Shown: positions 23,401 through 35,112, counted from the stretch's first letter. The stretch: 64,000 nucleotides of DNA from Thelonectria olida (GCA_020736575.1 JAGPYM010000005.1:62001-126000); one strand, 5' to 3'. Made by a program: numbers and translations. Notes: generated by a model from the sequence alone, not told the origin.

Positions 23401-24705
23401 CCTCATGGCGACTCTTCTAGAAAACGACCCCACAGCGATGGAGAAGTTGGGACCAGTTGCCAATCTCTGCGGAGGGTTTGTGTACTCAGGGAAGAGTTTC
23501 TGGAGCACGTCGTGCATCGTTGGTCGTGTTATCGCTGCCGGCAGTGGATCTGCTGAGTGTATGGGATGGGTGTCGAGTGACATCATTCCCGTGGGCAAAT
23601 CTGACGGTTGGATCAACATTGAAGTTGAGGATGTGCCAGGTAAGCAGCAGTTGATTTGCTCGTGGATTGGAAGCAGATAGCTAACATCATTTCAGGAGAC
23701 ATGACGCGGATTGGCAAGAAGGCCAGGCTTTGGGCGAAGAAGCGAGTGGAAAAGGAGTCCTCCATCCTCGGGGATGCGGACGAGCTCTCCGTTCTACCCG
23801 CCGACTTTATTATTCCCCACGAAAACAACTACTCAACGCCTCCCCCAATGTTGGCTGTCAGGCTGCGCTCCCTAGAGCTTCTCGCTCCTGCGAATTCGAT
23901 TCAATCTGCCCCGTTCACGAAGCTGCCCCAAGGTCAGAGTCAAGCTGGCGCGGCAAAGGGTGGCAAGGAGCCTGAACTCCTGTCTCACCCAGCCACCGTC
24001 AACTTCTCCGTGTCTTTCGACGACCAGGTTCCGGAGGGTTTTTCTTTCTCCCTTGCTTACGATGCCAATTTTGTCACGGCTCATCCCTGCACACCGTCCC
24101 GTAGTGTCAAGTTTCTGAAGTCTCCGACGAGCCCAACCATTCAGCAAATTGATGTCTCGGGATCTGATTTGCTTGGCAAGAGTTCTCGCCCTGCGCATAG
24201 AACTGGTAAGATGAGCACTTTCCATTTGAGCTGGAACGCCATGATTGACATAGCCTCCCTCCTAGGTCACCCCTTGCACAAGTACTACAACTACACCATC
24301 ATGCACATCTCGGAGCTTCTACGGAGGCAACACGCGCCTCTCTCCGAACTCCTTGCAGTCCCGACCAACAACCGCCGCCCGTCCCAAGGTAAAGGCGGCG
24401 ATCGCGTGCTGGTCATCGACTGCATTTCCAACATTGCGCCCGAGTCGCCCATGTCGCCGACCAGGGAGCGTCTAATGTCCAAGTACAACATTGTTCAGCG
24501 ACGGGGCAGCTTCCCCGCCGCGGCGCAGATGCACTTTGAGTCACGCAAGCGCCAATTTGGCTCTGATATGGAGATTATTGTCAGGGCTATTTGCGCCCAG
24601 AACGGCTGGAATGCTATCATCAGCCGTAGGAAGCGCGGATGTCTGGCCTGCGCAATCAGGGAGGCGGGTGCTTTGCAGTGGAAGGTCATTATCCGGGTTG
24701 AGTAA
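20416..24705 (+). CDS. Conserved fungal protein of unknown function, 1132 residues
   Basis: Proposed exons are 20416-20826, 21662-23639 and 23696-24705. The last intron (56 nt, GT-AG, branch GCTAAC) is secure. The first would be 835 nt: a strong GTAAGC donor at 20827 and a TACTAAT branch site followed by a pyrimidine stretch, but an AAAG acceptor, joined in phase. The N-terminus (MPLTKPRPFGHKKSKS) is basic and Ser-rich, then acidic (LEEEDEYDSGG), then basic (LLSRAKKKVRERSGRR). Exon 2 opens with a proline-rich stretch containing PLPPTPPTP, a possible SH3 ligand. It then becomes a long globular region beginning near LTEGEIEKLFSGAPQYFARSEGH and running to the C-terminus. I see no enzyme signature, membrane span or signal peptide. 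The globular part looks like a family found across Pezizomycotina without assigned role; this is recollection, not a search. Alternatively 20416 and 21662 begin separate genes. Confidence 0.65.
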
Positions 24706-25429
24706 GGAAGGTAATGGAAAGAGGAGGAAACCAAAAGCACACCAAAATTATGGTTGGCAACATGTGAAAGTATTGAGAGGTGGCAAGCTCACCTCTCGGC
24801 GTTTTGTTTTCCTTTGTTCGGGTTTGGCATCGTTGTTGAAACGGAACGGCCAATGTATTGGACTTGGCGAAGTCTGTCGGGCAACAACGGGAGATTTGGG
24901 ATATGACATGATGACTTGTAAGAAAAATGCGACAGCCTGGTCATTGTTTGATACCACTCAAGACGTCCAGGATGAGGCTTCAGAAGATTCAACTCTCGTA
25001 AGGTTACTTCTTGTACTCGAAACTTCCACAATAGGGCTTAGGAAGATTCAATCTATGTAACTTTACTTCTTGATCACGTCAACCTTGGCTCCATATTTGC
25101 GACTAAATCGACAGTAGCTCAATAGATTGCACGAAACGTAGACCAACTTTCAATTCAAAAAAGTCCCAGAGTACCGTGGAGCTAAAGGCGAGCTATGAAA
25201 GGCAATGGGAGTACACAGTGGGAGGTTGTTCCCTAGGTTGCGTTGAAGGATGAACACCAAGGTCACCCGCTCGTCAGGTACCAGCCAATGTGACCGTAAC
25301 ACAACAAGCAAACAGAAAAGCAATGCGTTACACAAAATTATTAACCATCGTTACGCAAAAGCAGAACCGGTAAGTACCCGTCCGGTCATGCTGTGTCGTG
25401 TTATTGGGGTGCATAGATTCTCTTCCAAA
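24706..25429. other. Convergent 3' intergenic region
   Basis: This 724-bp stretch lies between the 3' ends of the 1132-residue gene (+) and the zinc-finger-like gene (-). It is A/T-richer than the coding neighbours. A short repeat occurs twice: GATTCAACTCTCGTAAGGTTACTTCTTG near 24985 is echoed near 25048 with small changes. No gene is supported. Confidence 0.5.
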
Positions 25430-26804
25430 CTAAATTTGGCTGAGAACTTCCTGGAGACACGCCAACTGTTCCGGCCCAGGATTGAAGACTGAAAATGCCG
25501 TCGACCCTGTACCAGCCCAGTTGATTGGAGTAGGTTGAATAGCAACCTCATTCTCCTTGTTTTCGCCGCGGGGACTGCAGGGCTGTAAGCAAAAGCACAT
25601 CGAGGAGACCCATAAGATAGGGACTGGGACTTACTACACAAGGAAATGGTCGAGCTGTTCGGAAGTCATGTACCGACCATGCTGCACTTTAATGTGGTTC
25701 TTGAAGACCTCCTTGAGCGACGTGACGAGAGGAGTCGTGCTGGTCCTTTGCGTCCGTTTCTTCTCGCGACCGCATTCGCCAATGTGGCAGATGAACAGAG
25801 CTCCAACACCCGGCTTTCGCCTCCTGGAAGACTTGGCGCCCCGCGAGACGACATTGCAGTCTACTTCATCGCAGGGAAACTCCCGAAGGCGCTGCTTGTG
25901 ATAGCTAGAGCTTTGCGTAAGTCAATACTTCCGTGTAGGGGCGGATCATAATGGGTACGTACTCAAGGGCCATGTCAGGTGTGAGGACGTTAGGAGCCTT
26001 CAAGACCTTCGAGCCCCTGGGGGGCTTCGGAAGGAGAAATGGGTTTCGGGGCTTCGTGACTCTAGAGCCGAGGACGGGCCGTGGCGGGACAGACAAGGTT
26101 CCTTTGACGGTCTTGGTGTTTTGGAAGATCATCACTTCGCTGTCGTCGTCGTCCTCAACCTTGATAGCTTTGGCCTCATGGGGCTCGCCAGTGGCAACGT
26201 AGATCACGTCGCCAACCTTCTCGCCAATGGGCTTAGTAGCCTCTTTAGGGACATTGGTATCTTGAACAAGGTTACTACCACTCTCAACGTTTGCTCTGAT
26301 AATGCTCGCACGCCTGGCGCTCATGACGTTGGTGATACGCCCAGATCGCCTGACGGGCTTCAGAGTCGAGCTAGGAAGGTAGTGGGGCGCTGGAGGGATG
26401 GTCTTGGGGGGTGAGTTGATGACGACCAAGGGCAGATAGTTTGATTCATGAGTAGGCTGATGCTGGGTGGCGAGGATGGAAGGCGGCGGTGGCTGCTGCA
26501 TCGCCAACTTTGCGGCCTCTTGGTTCTGCATGTGCTCAAGCCCCTTGCGTTTGAACTCTTCTTCTTCCCGAACCCACTGAGGGGGGAGGAGGCCCATGGA
26601 GTCTAACGGAGGCAGATAGGTCTGGTAAGCGCGGTAGGCTTTGTATCCTTCTGCGTTGACGAAGTAGTCGAGAGTTGCGCAGGAGCTCGTGAGGGTGGGC
26701 AACAGAGCTTCGGGGTGTCTTGCAGAGAGGAACACGACGCTGCTACCCAGAAAATATTGATAATTCTGGCGATGCAACGCCTGCATCTCGCGAGTGACTG
26801 ACAT
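25430..26804 (-). CDS. Uncharacterised protein with a Cys/His zinc-finger-like C-terminus
   Basis: Minus-strand exons 26804-25963, 25904-25635 and 25574-25430, with 58- and 60-nt GT-AG introns (donors GTACGT and GTAAGT), give 418 residues. The junctions restore ALDYHKQRLREF and HFLVYPRGENKENE. I do not recognise the family. The N-terminal 110 residues look helical and conserved (REMQALHRQNYQYFLGSS). A basic, Pro-rich disordered middle contains RRSGRIT and an acidic-hydrophobic patch DDDDSEVMIF, which resembles a SUMO-interacting motif. Exon 2 holds a candidate zinc site: FPCDEVDC, then FICHIGECGREKK, then LKEVFKNHIKVQH, a Cys/His pattern seen in DNA- or RNA-binding fingers. The open frame continues about 45 codons upstream of 26804 without an ATG, so a short extra 5' exon is possible (an ATG followed at once by GTAACT lies near 26956). 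A nuclear role is inference. Confidence 0.68.
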
Positions 26805-27800
26805 GGCTTCTGGCAGCTTCTTGCGATACGTGGAGTGGAAGGCGGCCAACAGACGAGACGAGGCTGAGAGTACACAATATACACTCTCAAAGTACAGCAA
26901 CAAATTTAGCAGGAGTGGCGAGGCAAGCAGAGAAGGTAAACTCAATAGTTACCATAAAGCAATAGAAGAGAAGAAAATGGCTCCAGCCGTCAGGTGTGGG
27001 AGTGCCTGGATATACCCTCCTGCCGTTGTCTCACCTGGCCGTCACGTGGAGCACGCCCGGCATTGCTTTTGCTGCGTCGGCGAGGCTGGGTGGCTTGCAT
27101 TACTGGATTTCTCGCGAGCCTTTCAGAGGCCATAGGGCGTATGATACATCAGCTGGATAGACACAAGGCAAGGGGGTGATTCTAAAGCAAAGTTGCTGGG
27201 CTGGGCTGAGCTGGGCTGGACCGCACTCTCGGCGTGAGAGGACAACAAGGCGAAATGCGAACCACATGAGTCAAGTATTAAAGCACCTGTGAACGCGATG
27301 TTCTTTTATAGCCAGCGGTTTTGCTTGATATGTACGCAGGTGTGTATGGCGCAGATGATCAAGTCCTGTTCAGGTGTGCGAAGGCTACGAGGAATCACCT
27401 CAACCGAGTCTCGTCGATGCACCAATGCAGCACGCAAAGTAACGTATTTCGTCGGCTAGAAAATTCTGGTCCTGGTTCACAAAGTAATTGTCGGGTACTC
27501 AAGGTATCGGGTCGGCCCGTGATGTGGTGAGAGGCAGCCGGCAGCATAAAGTGCGATGGATGGTCGACAGAACTCAGATATTTTGTACGGTCAACATAAG
27601 CTTTCCAAGAGAATTACTGAACATTCAGTTCAATTTGCGCTCTCAATAACCTTGGGTTGTATTCTTCGATTGGCCGCCAGCCAGCCGTTGCGAACAATAC
27701 AGCCCAAGTTGCGCCCCAAGCAACCACCATCGTCCCCTCATCAAAGACTTTATTGCGGCCCTTGGTGTATTTGAACCAGCCCCCCAAGGGCTGAATCACC
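26805..27800. other. Divergent intergenic region, 1.0 kb
   Basis: Two genes point away from this stretch. It may hold an extra 5' coding exon of the minus-strand gene near 26880-26960. A G/C-rich GGCTG repeat (CTGGGCTGGGCTGAGCTGGG) lies near 27197-27216. Beyond that I see only promoter-like sequence without clear motifs. Confidence 0.45.
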
Positions 27801-29075
27801 ATGAGCAACAAGGGAAAGGCGCCAATGGATCTTCCCCCAGACGCTCCTGCGGCCGAAGTCGGGAGAGACCTCCCCTCTCGCCCACACACAGCACCGATTT
27901 CATTTGGAGACTTCGGCCCACGACGAAGAAGCACCAACTCCGTTTTCAATGGCAGGTTTAGACGCAGGAACCGCACGCTGGCCAGAGAGCCCAACGGGGT
28001 CCTAAGTAAGGGGAAACAGCGTGCCACCGAGTCCGAGGACGACGTCCCCCCGGCCAGTGACGGTTCGCATTCGGCAGCCCAGGACCTGAACGGAGACGAA
28101 GTTGAGTACTCAACTTTCATCCATCGATGCTTCCATCAACGCTTTCCCGGGGAGTCTGAATCAGGACCGAGCTCGGAAAGGGAGGAGACCTACCCTTTCA
28201 CGTTCCAAGCACCACCGTGGCAGCCGTCAACCCCGCAAACTGGTCACGCCGAAAGGCCGGTAGTGTTCACTTCTGCTCAGCAAAACAGCCGCCCCGAGGT
28301 GCCGACACTGTTTACTCCGGCTCCGGCTCCGGCTCGCTTCGAGCAGCGGTTGAGATTGGGCAAAACGAAGACAGTCTGGCGCAGCCAAGTCATGGAAGAA
28401 GGTAGCGAGATTCTGAGAAAGTTTGAGGAACACGCCATCCCAAGACATACCTTCACAGCCCCCATCAAGGACTGGCTGGACGAGCACAAGGTCAAGGTGC
28501 TCCCGCCCAAGATAAAAGCCGCTCTCGAAAGCTGGGGCAGGCGTTACTACGCCCGTCTTGTTGTTTGGATCACAAACGCTCCAGAGGACCTATCCGAGTA
28601 CACGTACGCATGTCAAGATTTCCAGTCGCTGGCTGGCATTCTGATTGAAGACTTGGGACAATTTGAAGAGCGGGCTCGATCTTTGCCCTCAGAATGCCAC
28701 AAAATTGCCGTTGAAATGGAGATGAAATTCATTCCAATAATCGCATTCGTTGAGCGGCAAGAGATGCGGCATCATAACGTGGATACAGCCATCAGGAGGG
28801 CTAATGAGCTGATTCAAAGGGACTTCAACGGGCCTGCCCTGCCAATGGATGATTCATGCCTAAGCTTTTTTTGCACGCATCATAAGTTCGAATCATTGTT
28901 TCAGCAAATGGCCCTGATCCTCAAGTTCAGCGAGTCCAATGGCAGTCAGCCCCAGGCCCAATGTGCCAGCAACGGCGGCAGCAAGGCCACCAGCGCCGAA
29001 ACCGTCGCCGATGTCCAGGAGCTCGTCAACGAGCTCGGCCAATATATCCCAGGGCACGAAGGAGGGCCCGGCTGA
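27801..29075 (+). CDS. Hypothetical protein, 424 residues, probable 3' frame break
   Basis: A single exon starts at a well-placed CACCATG and ends at TGA 29073-29075. I do not recognise the family. Residues 1-190 are disordered, basic and Ser/Pro-rich (PHTAPISFGDFGPRRR is typical). From about 190 the sequence becomes a helical globular region (WRSQVMEEGSEILRKFEEH, IKAALESWGRRYYARLVVW, and a segment around AIRRANELIQRDF). No signal peptide, membrane span or catalytic motif is visible. Codons in the 3' part mostly end in C or G up to 29042. After that the +1 frame carries the same bias and runs to a TAG at 29131-29133, reading on as ISQGTKEGPAEQLKKVISHM. The annotated C-terminus is therefore suspect; the original product would have been about 19 residues longer. 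Confidence 0.7.
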   Translation: MSNKGKAPMDLPPDAPAAEVGRDLPSRPHTAPISFGDFGPRRRSTNSVFNGRFRRRNRTLAREPNGVLSKGKQRATESEDDVPPASDGSHSAAQDLNGDEVEYSTFIHRCFHQRFPGESESGPSSEREETYPFTFQAPPWQPSTPQTGHAERPVVFTSAQQNSRPEVPTLFTPAPAPARFEQRLRLGKTKTVWRSQVMEEGSEILRKFEEHAIPRHTFTAPIKDWLDEHKVKVLPPKIKAALESWGRRYYARLVVWITNAPEDLSEYTYACQDFQSLAGILIEDLGQFEERARSLPSECHKIAVEMEMKFIPIIAFVERQEMRHHNVDTAIRRANELIQRDFNGPALPMDDSCLSFFCTHHKFESLFQQMALILKFSESNGSQPQAQCASNGGSKATSAETVADVQELVNELGQYIPGHEGGPG

Positions 29076-29724
29076 ACAGCTCAAGAAGGTCATCTCACAC
29101 ATGGGACCAGACGTCCACGACCAAGTCGAGTAGTTCCGCCTGTGAAGACGGGGTTGGCACCTGAGGAGCATGCACGGCATTACCGCCAACGAGGAGGCGG
29201 AGGTTCCCAATGGGGTGATTGAGCTTGAGGGGATGAGTGAATGGTGGCATGGATGGATGAAGTTGCGAAGAGAATGGCTTGTACCATAGTTAGTAGGTGG
29301 CGATGACGGAGAGAGGATCTGCACCTACCTTATGTACCTTAGGTGCTTTGCTGCAAGATAGAGGCAACTAATCAATACAATGCGCGTGCCATCTGCGCTG
29401 CGTGTGTAAGCGTACAGTGGTCTAGCCGAGGACATTGATGGCAAGTGGATATGACCTTATTATAATTTCGATCTTTGGGCATGGGAGTTTATACCTGCAG
29501 CATACTACCGGATGGGGGAAAGACCATATTATTATGTATTTAGTACATTATACATACAGCTTGTACATTACAAAGCAAGACGTCGACGCCCCCAGTATTC
29601 GTCTCAGCCGAGTGTTTTGTACCTGAATTGACAGGGAGACCTTCCTCTCTTCACCCTCATTGCTCGATTATGGATACCATCTCCTCCAAGAGTGTGTCCG
29701 GGTTGTATATCAAAACATCGTCGT
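29076..29724. other. Convergent 3' intergenic region
   Basis: The first 58 bases continue the +1 reading described for the gene at 27801. The rest, between convergent 3' ends, is A/T-rich with ACCTTATGTACCTTAGGT near 29328-29345, a GGTAC-type word repeated elsewhere in the window. No gene is seen. Confidence 0.5.
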
Positions 29725-30366
29725 CTAGGTCAGGATGGCGGGTTGGGGAGCCGCGGCGGCGGGGGCACGGGTGCCAGGCTGGGGAAGGAATAGGGGGAGA
29801 TAGGTGATGGCGAGGGACATGACTGTTCGCGTCAAAGTTAGCACAGTGAAGGGATATATGTTGTCTGATGCGCTGGGTTGGCGGCCAAGGGGAGGAGGCA
29901 GAACGTACTGGACATGCCGACAGAGAAGTAGCCGGGGGTAGAGGAGTTCTTCTTCGCGTCCTCGCTCTCACCGAGCCAGCTCTGGATGGAGAAGACAACA
30001 GCGGCCCTGTTATTTGCAACTGTACATTAGCATGGTCGCGGCGGCATCATGGGACAATGGAGACGCACCATCCGATCAGCTTATTCCGAGTGAACATGGC
30101 AGCCATAGGGAGGGTGGTGGACAGAGTTGAGGAGAAGTCGGTCGTGTCGCCCTTGGACTTGGGCTCCTGGTAGGGAATGACTGTGGGAGAGAGATGTCAG
30201 CAGCTGTCGCATGGCGCTGTCGCATGGCCTCGTCGCATTTGGAGGAGAGCTCCTGGAGGTGGCGCAATGTGTAGAGACGTCGTCGTGTGCGAAGGCGAAG
30301 AGAAGTAAAGGAGCGGGAGAACTCACCCAGGTCAGGTCGTCGCATATCCTTCTGGTTGGGTGCCAT
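29725..30366 (-). CDS. Asterix (WDR83OS/UPF0139) family protein, PAT complex subunit
   Basis: Four minus-strand exons, 30366-30327, 30180-30069, 30006-29909 and 29822-29725, have introns of 146, 62 and 86 nt and join in phase to 115 residues. The order of elements matches the small membrane protein Asterix: a basic start MAPNQKDMRRPDLVIPYQEP, a hydrophobic segment (LSTTLPMAAMFT), a second around LIGWAAVVFSIQSWLGESEDAKK, a third around FSVGMSIMSLAITYLPLFL, and a proline-rich tail. Human Asterix (about 106 residues) has the same DPRRP start, SEDTK loop and YLQNPQP tail. In animals Asterix and CCDC47 form the PAT complex, an intramembrane chaperone of the multipass translocon at the ER; that role here is inferred from homology. 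The tail after PQPGT is Ala/Pro-rich and longer than in animals. The gene is split over four short exons, so a plain frame scan misses it. Confidence 0.85.
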
Positions 30367-32548
30367 GGCTGGTGGTTGCAATGTGCGACTTTTGAGAGAG
30401 AGTGACGGGTTGATGTCGCAATTTGGTTGCTGCGAACTGTCTTGATGATGGATGCACTCAAACGGGGGTTTCCATAATTCCATTCCGGTTCCTGAGGACG
30501 TGGGGATGTAGACGAGCTAGACTTGTTGGGGAAATGGGGCTGGTGCATTTTGTGGGGCCTGTTCTGGAGTGGCTCAGGCCTGCAAATCGATTATGTGGGC
30601 CATGTCGAGATGGGAAACTCGACCAAGTCACCAACTCTTCTTCCCTGTGACGGACTCAACAACTTCCTTCTGGACAAGGAAGCAATCAAACCAGTTTCGC
30701 TATCTTAAGATTCGAACGAACAAGCTGCCCCCTGCATCGAAGGAGTAATTGGCCCAGTCAATATTCTCAATATCCTTCTTGTCCACGCTCACACAGAACA
30801 TCTCAGACAGGTACCACAAGATACCTACGGCGGAAGAAGCTCCTGGTTGGCCTGTTTGAAGAGATGCTACAGGCGACCTCTGTCGAATTGACTCAGTAAT
30901 CTAACGCCAAGGAGTCAACAAGCGACGGACTGGCCATTTATCACCGCTAGCATATAGCGCCGACACCGAAGAACTTGCGGTCCAACATGCAAACAGTTAA
31001 GTTGTCTTCATCGTCTGAATAGCTTCAAAACATCATACCAAGGTCGACCCAAAGGGTCAAACCACCCATGCAATCGCATTTGGCAAAAGGGCGAGTTAAT
31101 GCAATGCAGGAAACTTGGCGACCACTTCCACTTGGTCAAGGTGCGCCCTCACTGAGTTACGCATTCTTTCTAATACCAACCATCACTCGCTGCACACAGT
31201 TGGAAACGGCCGGAAGAACAACAACAAAAGCAAAGGTGATAAATCTTGTATTCGTATTCACGCAACACAAACAAACAAAAAAGCAACGACTATGCTTGGG
31301 GGGCCTCAATCCTTGGCCAGCTGACAATAGGAAAAGCAACGAACGGGAACACAAACCTCAAAGACCATACTATTTTCTGACATTGTCATCCCGTGCATAG
31401 TACTAAATTTGCTTCTTCTCAGCCCTCTCCGCCCTCCAAGTCAAGTTCCAGACTCTTGCAAAAAGGCTCGCACTGTGCGGTATCCTTCAGATGTAGCCCT
31501 ACGGCCCAAACACCCAAGTACAGTACATGCATACTTGGCACACATGTAGGGAGGGGGTAGGTGTAAAGAAGGCGTGCTGCATGTCGCAGTCTGGCATCTC
31601 TCCCTATTCGCTTTGCTGCAGCGGCGTGTCGTGCATGTGCTTAGCCGGCCAAAACGCCACAAACAATATTGGGACGTCTCCCTGCTTTAACTGCCGCAGA
31701 CAGATCAGCTGTTCCATAGCGGTCTGGGACTTTCACCGCATCGATGCTATCTCGGAGCTCCCTTGAAGAGCTCCGAAGCCCCTCGACCAGTCTCGTACCG
31801 AGCTCGCACACCAGACCGACGTCATTGCGTCGTTGATCCGCATCGAGCGTCTTCTACCTAGGACAACCCTTACATACGAGCTAGTCCAGAATACCAAAGC
31901 TACTAGGGTTGTTCTCGTCCAATCCAAGCCTCTCAATGGACGACGTCGTGGATTCAGTACCAAGTACATGCGAACAGCTACCCCTCAATTAAGGCGCCTG
32001 GATCAGGGGGTCTTCCCATCCCCCAGTTGCCCAGGACGAAAACTGGCTGGGGCCTCCTCGATGGTGGCACGAAGGAGCCGGAGGCGGCTCTGTAAATTGC
32101 AGTCTATGGGCTCTGATGAAGCCGTACATCTTCTCCTACCATCAATTGTGTCATGAATGGTCACTGAGACGGCTGCTGTATTCGTAGTGCTAGAGATGAC
32201 TTTATGCATAGACTAGAAGAAGAGTCAGTAGAATGGTCGTGAAAGGCCGTCTATATCCACGAGAAGCATGTCGGTGCCAGCATTTTAAACTCGAGAAAAA
32301 AACGTTATCAGTTGTCCGCCTATATGCGAAACGTGAACTACATCGCCGAGCGTCACTCGCGACGTTGCATCACCTACAAGCCATACACCATTTTTTGAAG
32401 AGAAGTAAAAGAAACCCGAGACCAAGGTATATCATCCTGTTCGCCCATCATCAAGGGCCCATCAATAAAAGCTGCAGAAGATTCGTGTGCCGGAATCTGC
32501 TGCAAATGCTCTCAGGTCATGCATGCCTCATCATAATCATACTCACTC
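30367..32548. other. Intergenic 2.2 kb
   Basis: The first 150 bp are the promoter of the Asterix gene; the last part should hold the 3' UTR of the Zn2Cys6 gene. No frame shows convincing coding character. A-rich strings near 31210-31280 (AACAACAACAAAAGC, ACAAACAAACAAAAAAGC) are simple sequence. Confidence 0.45.
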
Positions 32549-35112
32549 CTATAGACCCTCAGATATCAAGAGTTCTAGCCAAGCGTCTTCTTCATCTTCT
32601 TCGTCACTATACTCATCCTCGTCATATACAGTCGCGCGGGCTACTCGCTTGTTGGCTCCTCTTGGCGAATACTCCATCGAAGTAGGTTGCTCAACCTCCT
32701 CGGCTATTCTGTCCTCAGCTGCCGGATGTTGATGGGTCGTCGCAGTAGAAGAGTCCGTCGCGTATCCAGCAGAATTGCCCGACGACTCGATAGCCTTGTT
32801 GAGCCTGCACCAAAGTCGCGTCGCTTGCCACTGGTCCATGTATCCACGGCGTATACTGAGGTTTAAGACGGCCCTGATGATGTGATTGACAACAGGATAC
32901 GAGGTATGGAAGCTTTTATACCCGTAAAGACATAGGCGGAAATAGTACGACGAGTCTTGTCCTCCATAGTCTTTAATTATTGAGTTCGCGACATAAGTCA
33001 GAGCCGTGTGCCACAGAAAGGTGTAGCTTGATGCGTCATAGTTCATGCGGTAGACGATGACAAGACGTTTTAGTTGGTTAGCAGAGGCTTCATATGCCTG
33101 CTGCGGAGAGCCCATCGGACTCGAAAAAGACCTGGATTCAATGCCTGGGATTTTGAAGTCGATGAATGGCTCAAATACGTTCATGATTGCCGCATGGAGC
33201 CACATACTGCCCTTGGTCAGCTAAGTTCATAGACACATAGAGCAAAGCTGGAGCCGAGAACTCACTGGAAAACCATGACATGGTTGGAGCACTCCCTACT
33301 GCGAAGTAATCTAGGAGGTAGGTTATCGGCCCAGGTCAATAACTTTCGAAACTTCCATTCTGAAGTTCTTAGGACTTTCTGCCACTCAGGGGGGACCGCA
33401 GGGTCCAACTCGCCGTTCAGGACGACCTGATGCATGATGGTCCAAAACTGACAGGCCGCAGTAAAGGTCTGGGATACCGGCAGCATGATGTGGCCAGGTT
33501 CTAGCACATTATCAGGGGTCTTTAACATGCCCCTTGGCACTGGAAACCTTGGCCGAGCGAGTTGGCAGGGGAAATTTGGTGGGAAGTAAAAAAGAGTCAT
33601 CAGCCTGTCGAGGTCAGTATAAAAGGGACGCTTCTGGCACGGAGACTTGCGAGTCTGGAAACTGACATGATATAATTGAATAAGCCCCATGCTGTATAGG
33701 CGGTGGCCTTGAAATGCTTGGTATTTACTTCTTGAGGTGGCACTATTCGTGTCGATCCAAATAGAGAGCAGCCGGTGGCCCGCGTTGCGACCAGTTGCAT
33801 GTACTTGACAGCTTCGTCTTGGTTCCCTTGGACCAAGTATCCCAGGCTCAAGAATTGGGTAGCCGCCAGGTCCAACGTGAATGCCGACGACAGTTCCGAG
33901 CCCAATAACTTCTCCGCCTCATCGCGAAACGGCTCCACTAGATGTCGTGCTTCGTCGGCAATCCCAGAGTATATCTGCTGCAGATGCAGTCAGCATATCC
34001 GCAAACACTGTAGCTTCAGTGGGCTGGACTTACACAAACCCAGAACATGAGGGCGTTGACAAGCAGCGATGAACAGTGGTCGGGGGTCAGGGAGACCAGG
34101 TCGCCGATGAAGAACTCGTCGTAGAAACAGCCAATGAGCGGGTGATCGACACGGAAATAAAGAGACAGGGCTTGGCGAGCCAATTCATTCGAGATTGGGA
34201 CAGTGGTCCAGTATCCAATGTTGATATACTGAAGTCGTGGATCGTATAGTTCCGATGCCAATGACAGCACAGGTCTGCAACATGTTTATCGCTTTGATCA
34301 GCATTGACATGGCTGGGGGGCGCGGAGGGATGTTGGCTTACCCCTTCCACACATACGGGACATAGGGACGAGGCACCTCGTCCCTAATTGGGCGTCTAAG
34401 TCATTATCAAGAGTCCTCGAGGTGTGCAGGTGGCACTTACAGGATAGGACGGTTGAACGGCAGCCCATCAGGAGACTGGGCAACCCGATAGAAGGGCGAA
34501 GGAAGGATTTCAACGTCGATTGGAGTCAGAGGAGGATAGAGCTTGGGGTGTTCGACCTCGAACTGGCAGGGGGTGTAGACGGGAAGGGGACCTGGCTTCC
34601 AGTCGATTGGCGACGGGGTGTCGGGCTCCTGCTTCACGCCACTCATGACGGCCGAGTTTTGAGCCGTGCTGTCAACCTCGCTCGGGGGTTGGGCGGGCTG
34701 GATAGTCTGGACAGTCTGCATTGCTTCGATGGGCTGTATAGGCCCAACGGGTGCTGCTGCGGGGTTGGAGTTGAGCAGGCGAAAGGTCAGAACCTCGAAA
34801 GGAGGCTCAGCGGCATTTGCTTCTGGGTCAAAGACGCATTCCAGGCGCTGGGTTGTACACGAATCGCAGGTGGGTAGCTTCCCGCTGCACTGTGAGAGTG
34901 TCTGTAAGTGCCGAGAAGCGCATGCGAGGGCAGGGCACATATAGATATATAGTAACGGATGGAAATCTTACTTTGCGCTTCCTCTTTCGGCAGTGGGTGC
35001 AGGCCAGGCTGACTCTAAGCTTCTCACGCCTCGGGCGACGTTGGACCTTGGCGTCCTGGCTATGGGCGGTGGCAGGTTGGGTGGCAGGCGGCGCAGGAGG
35101 CAAAGGGGACAT
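32549..35112 (-). CDS. Zn(II)2Cys6 fungal transcription factor
   Basis: Seven minus-strand exons, 35112-34972, 34889-34441, 34395-34342, 34274-34034, 33977-33667, 33604-33266 and 33206-32549, join in phase to 730 residues; introns run 45-82 nt. The binuclear zinc cluster is complete: Cys38, 41, 48, 55, 58 and 65 in the spacing C-x2-C-x6-C-x6-C-x2-C-x6-C, with the basic run RKRKRK between Cys41 and Cys48; intron 1 falls just before Cys48. A linker rich in Pro, Gln and Thr follows, then a helical body of the fungal-specific transcription factor domain type, containing YFRVDHPLIGCFYDEFF and YLVQGNQDEAVKYMQLV. The tail is very acidic (DEDEYSDEEDEED) and could act as an activation region. Such proteins bind CGG half-sites in promoters. 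Its target is unknown. The nearest genes are a secreted peptide and a TRI12-like pump, which it might control (inference). Confidence 0.9.

Noticed and set aside
25351..25641. 96-codon minus-strand frame over the last exon of the zinc-finger-like gene
   Set aside because: A neighbouring frame of the same exon joins in phase with exon 2 and reads ENKENEVAIQPTPINW to a stop, which is far more protein-like.
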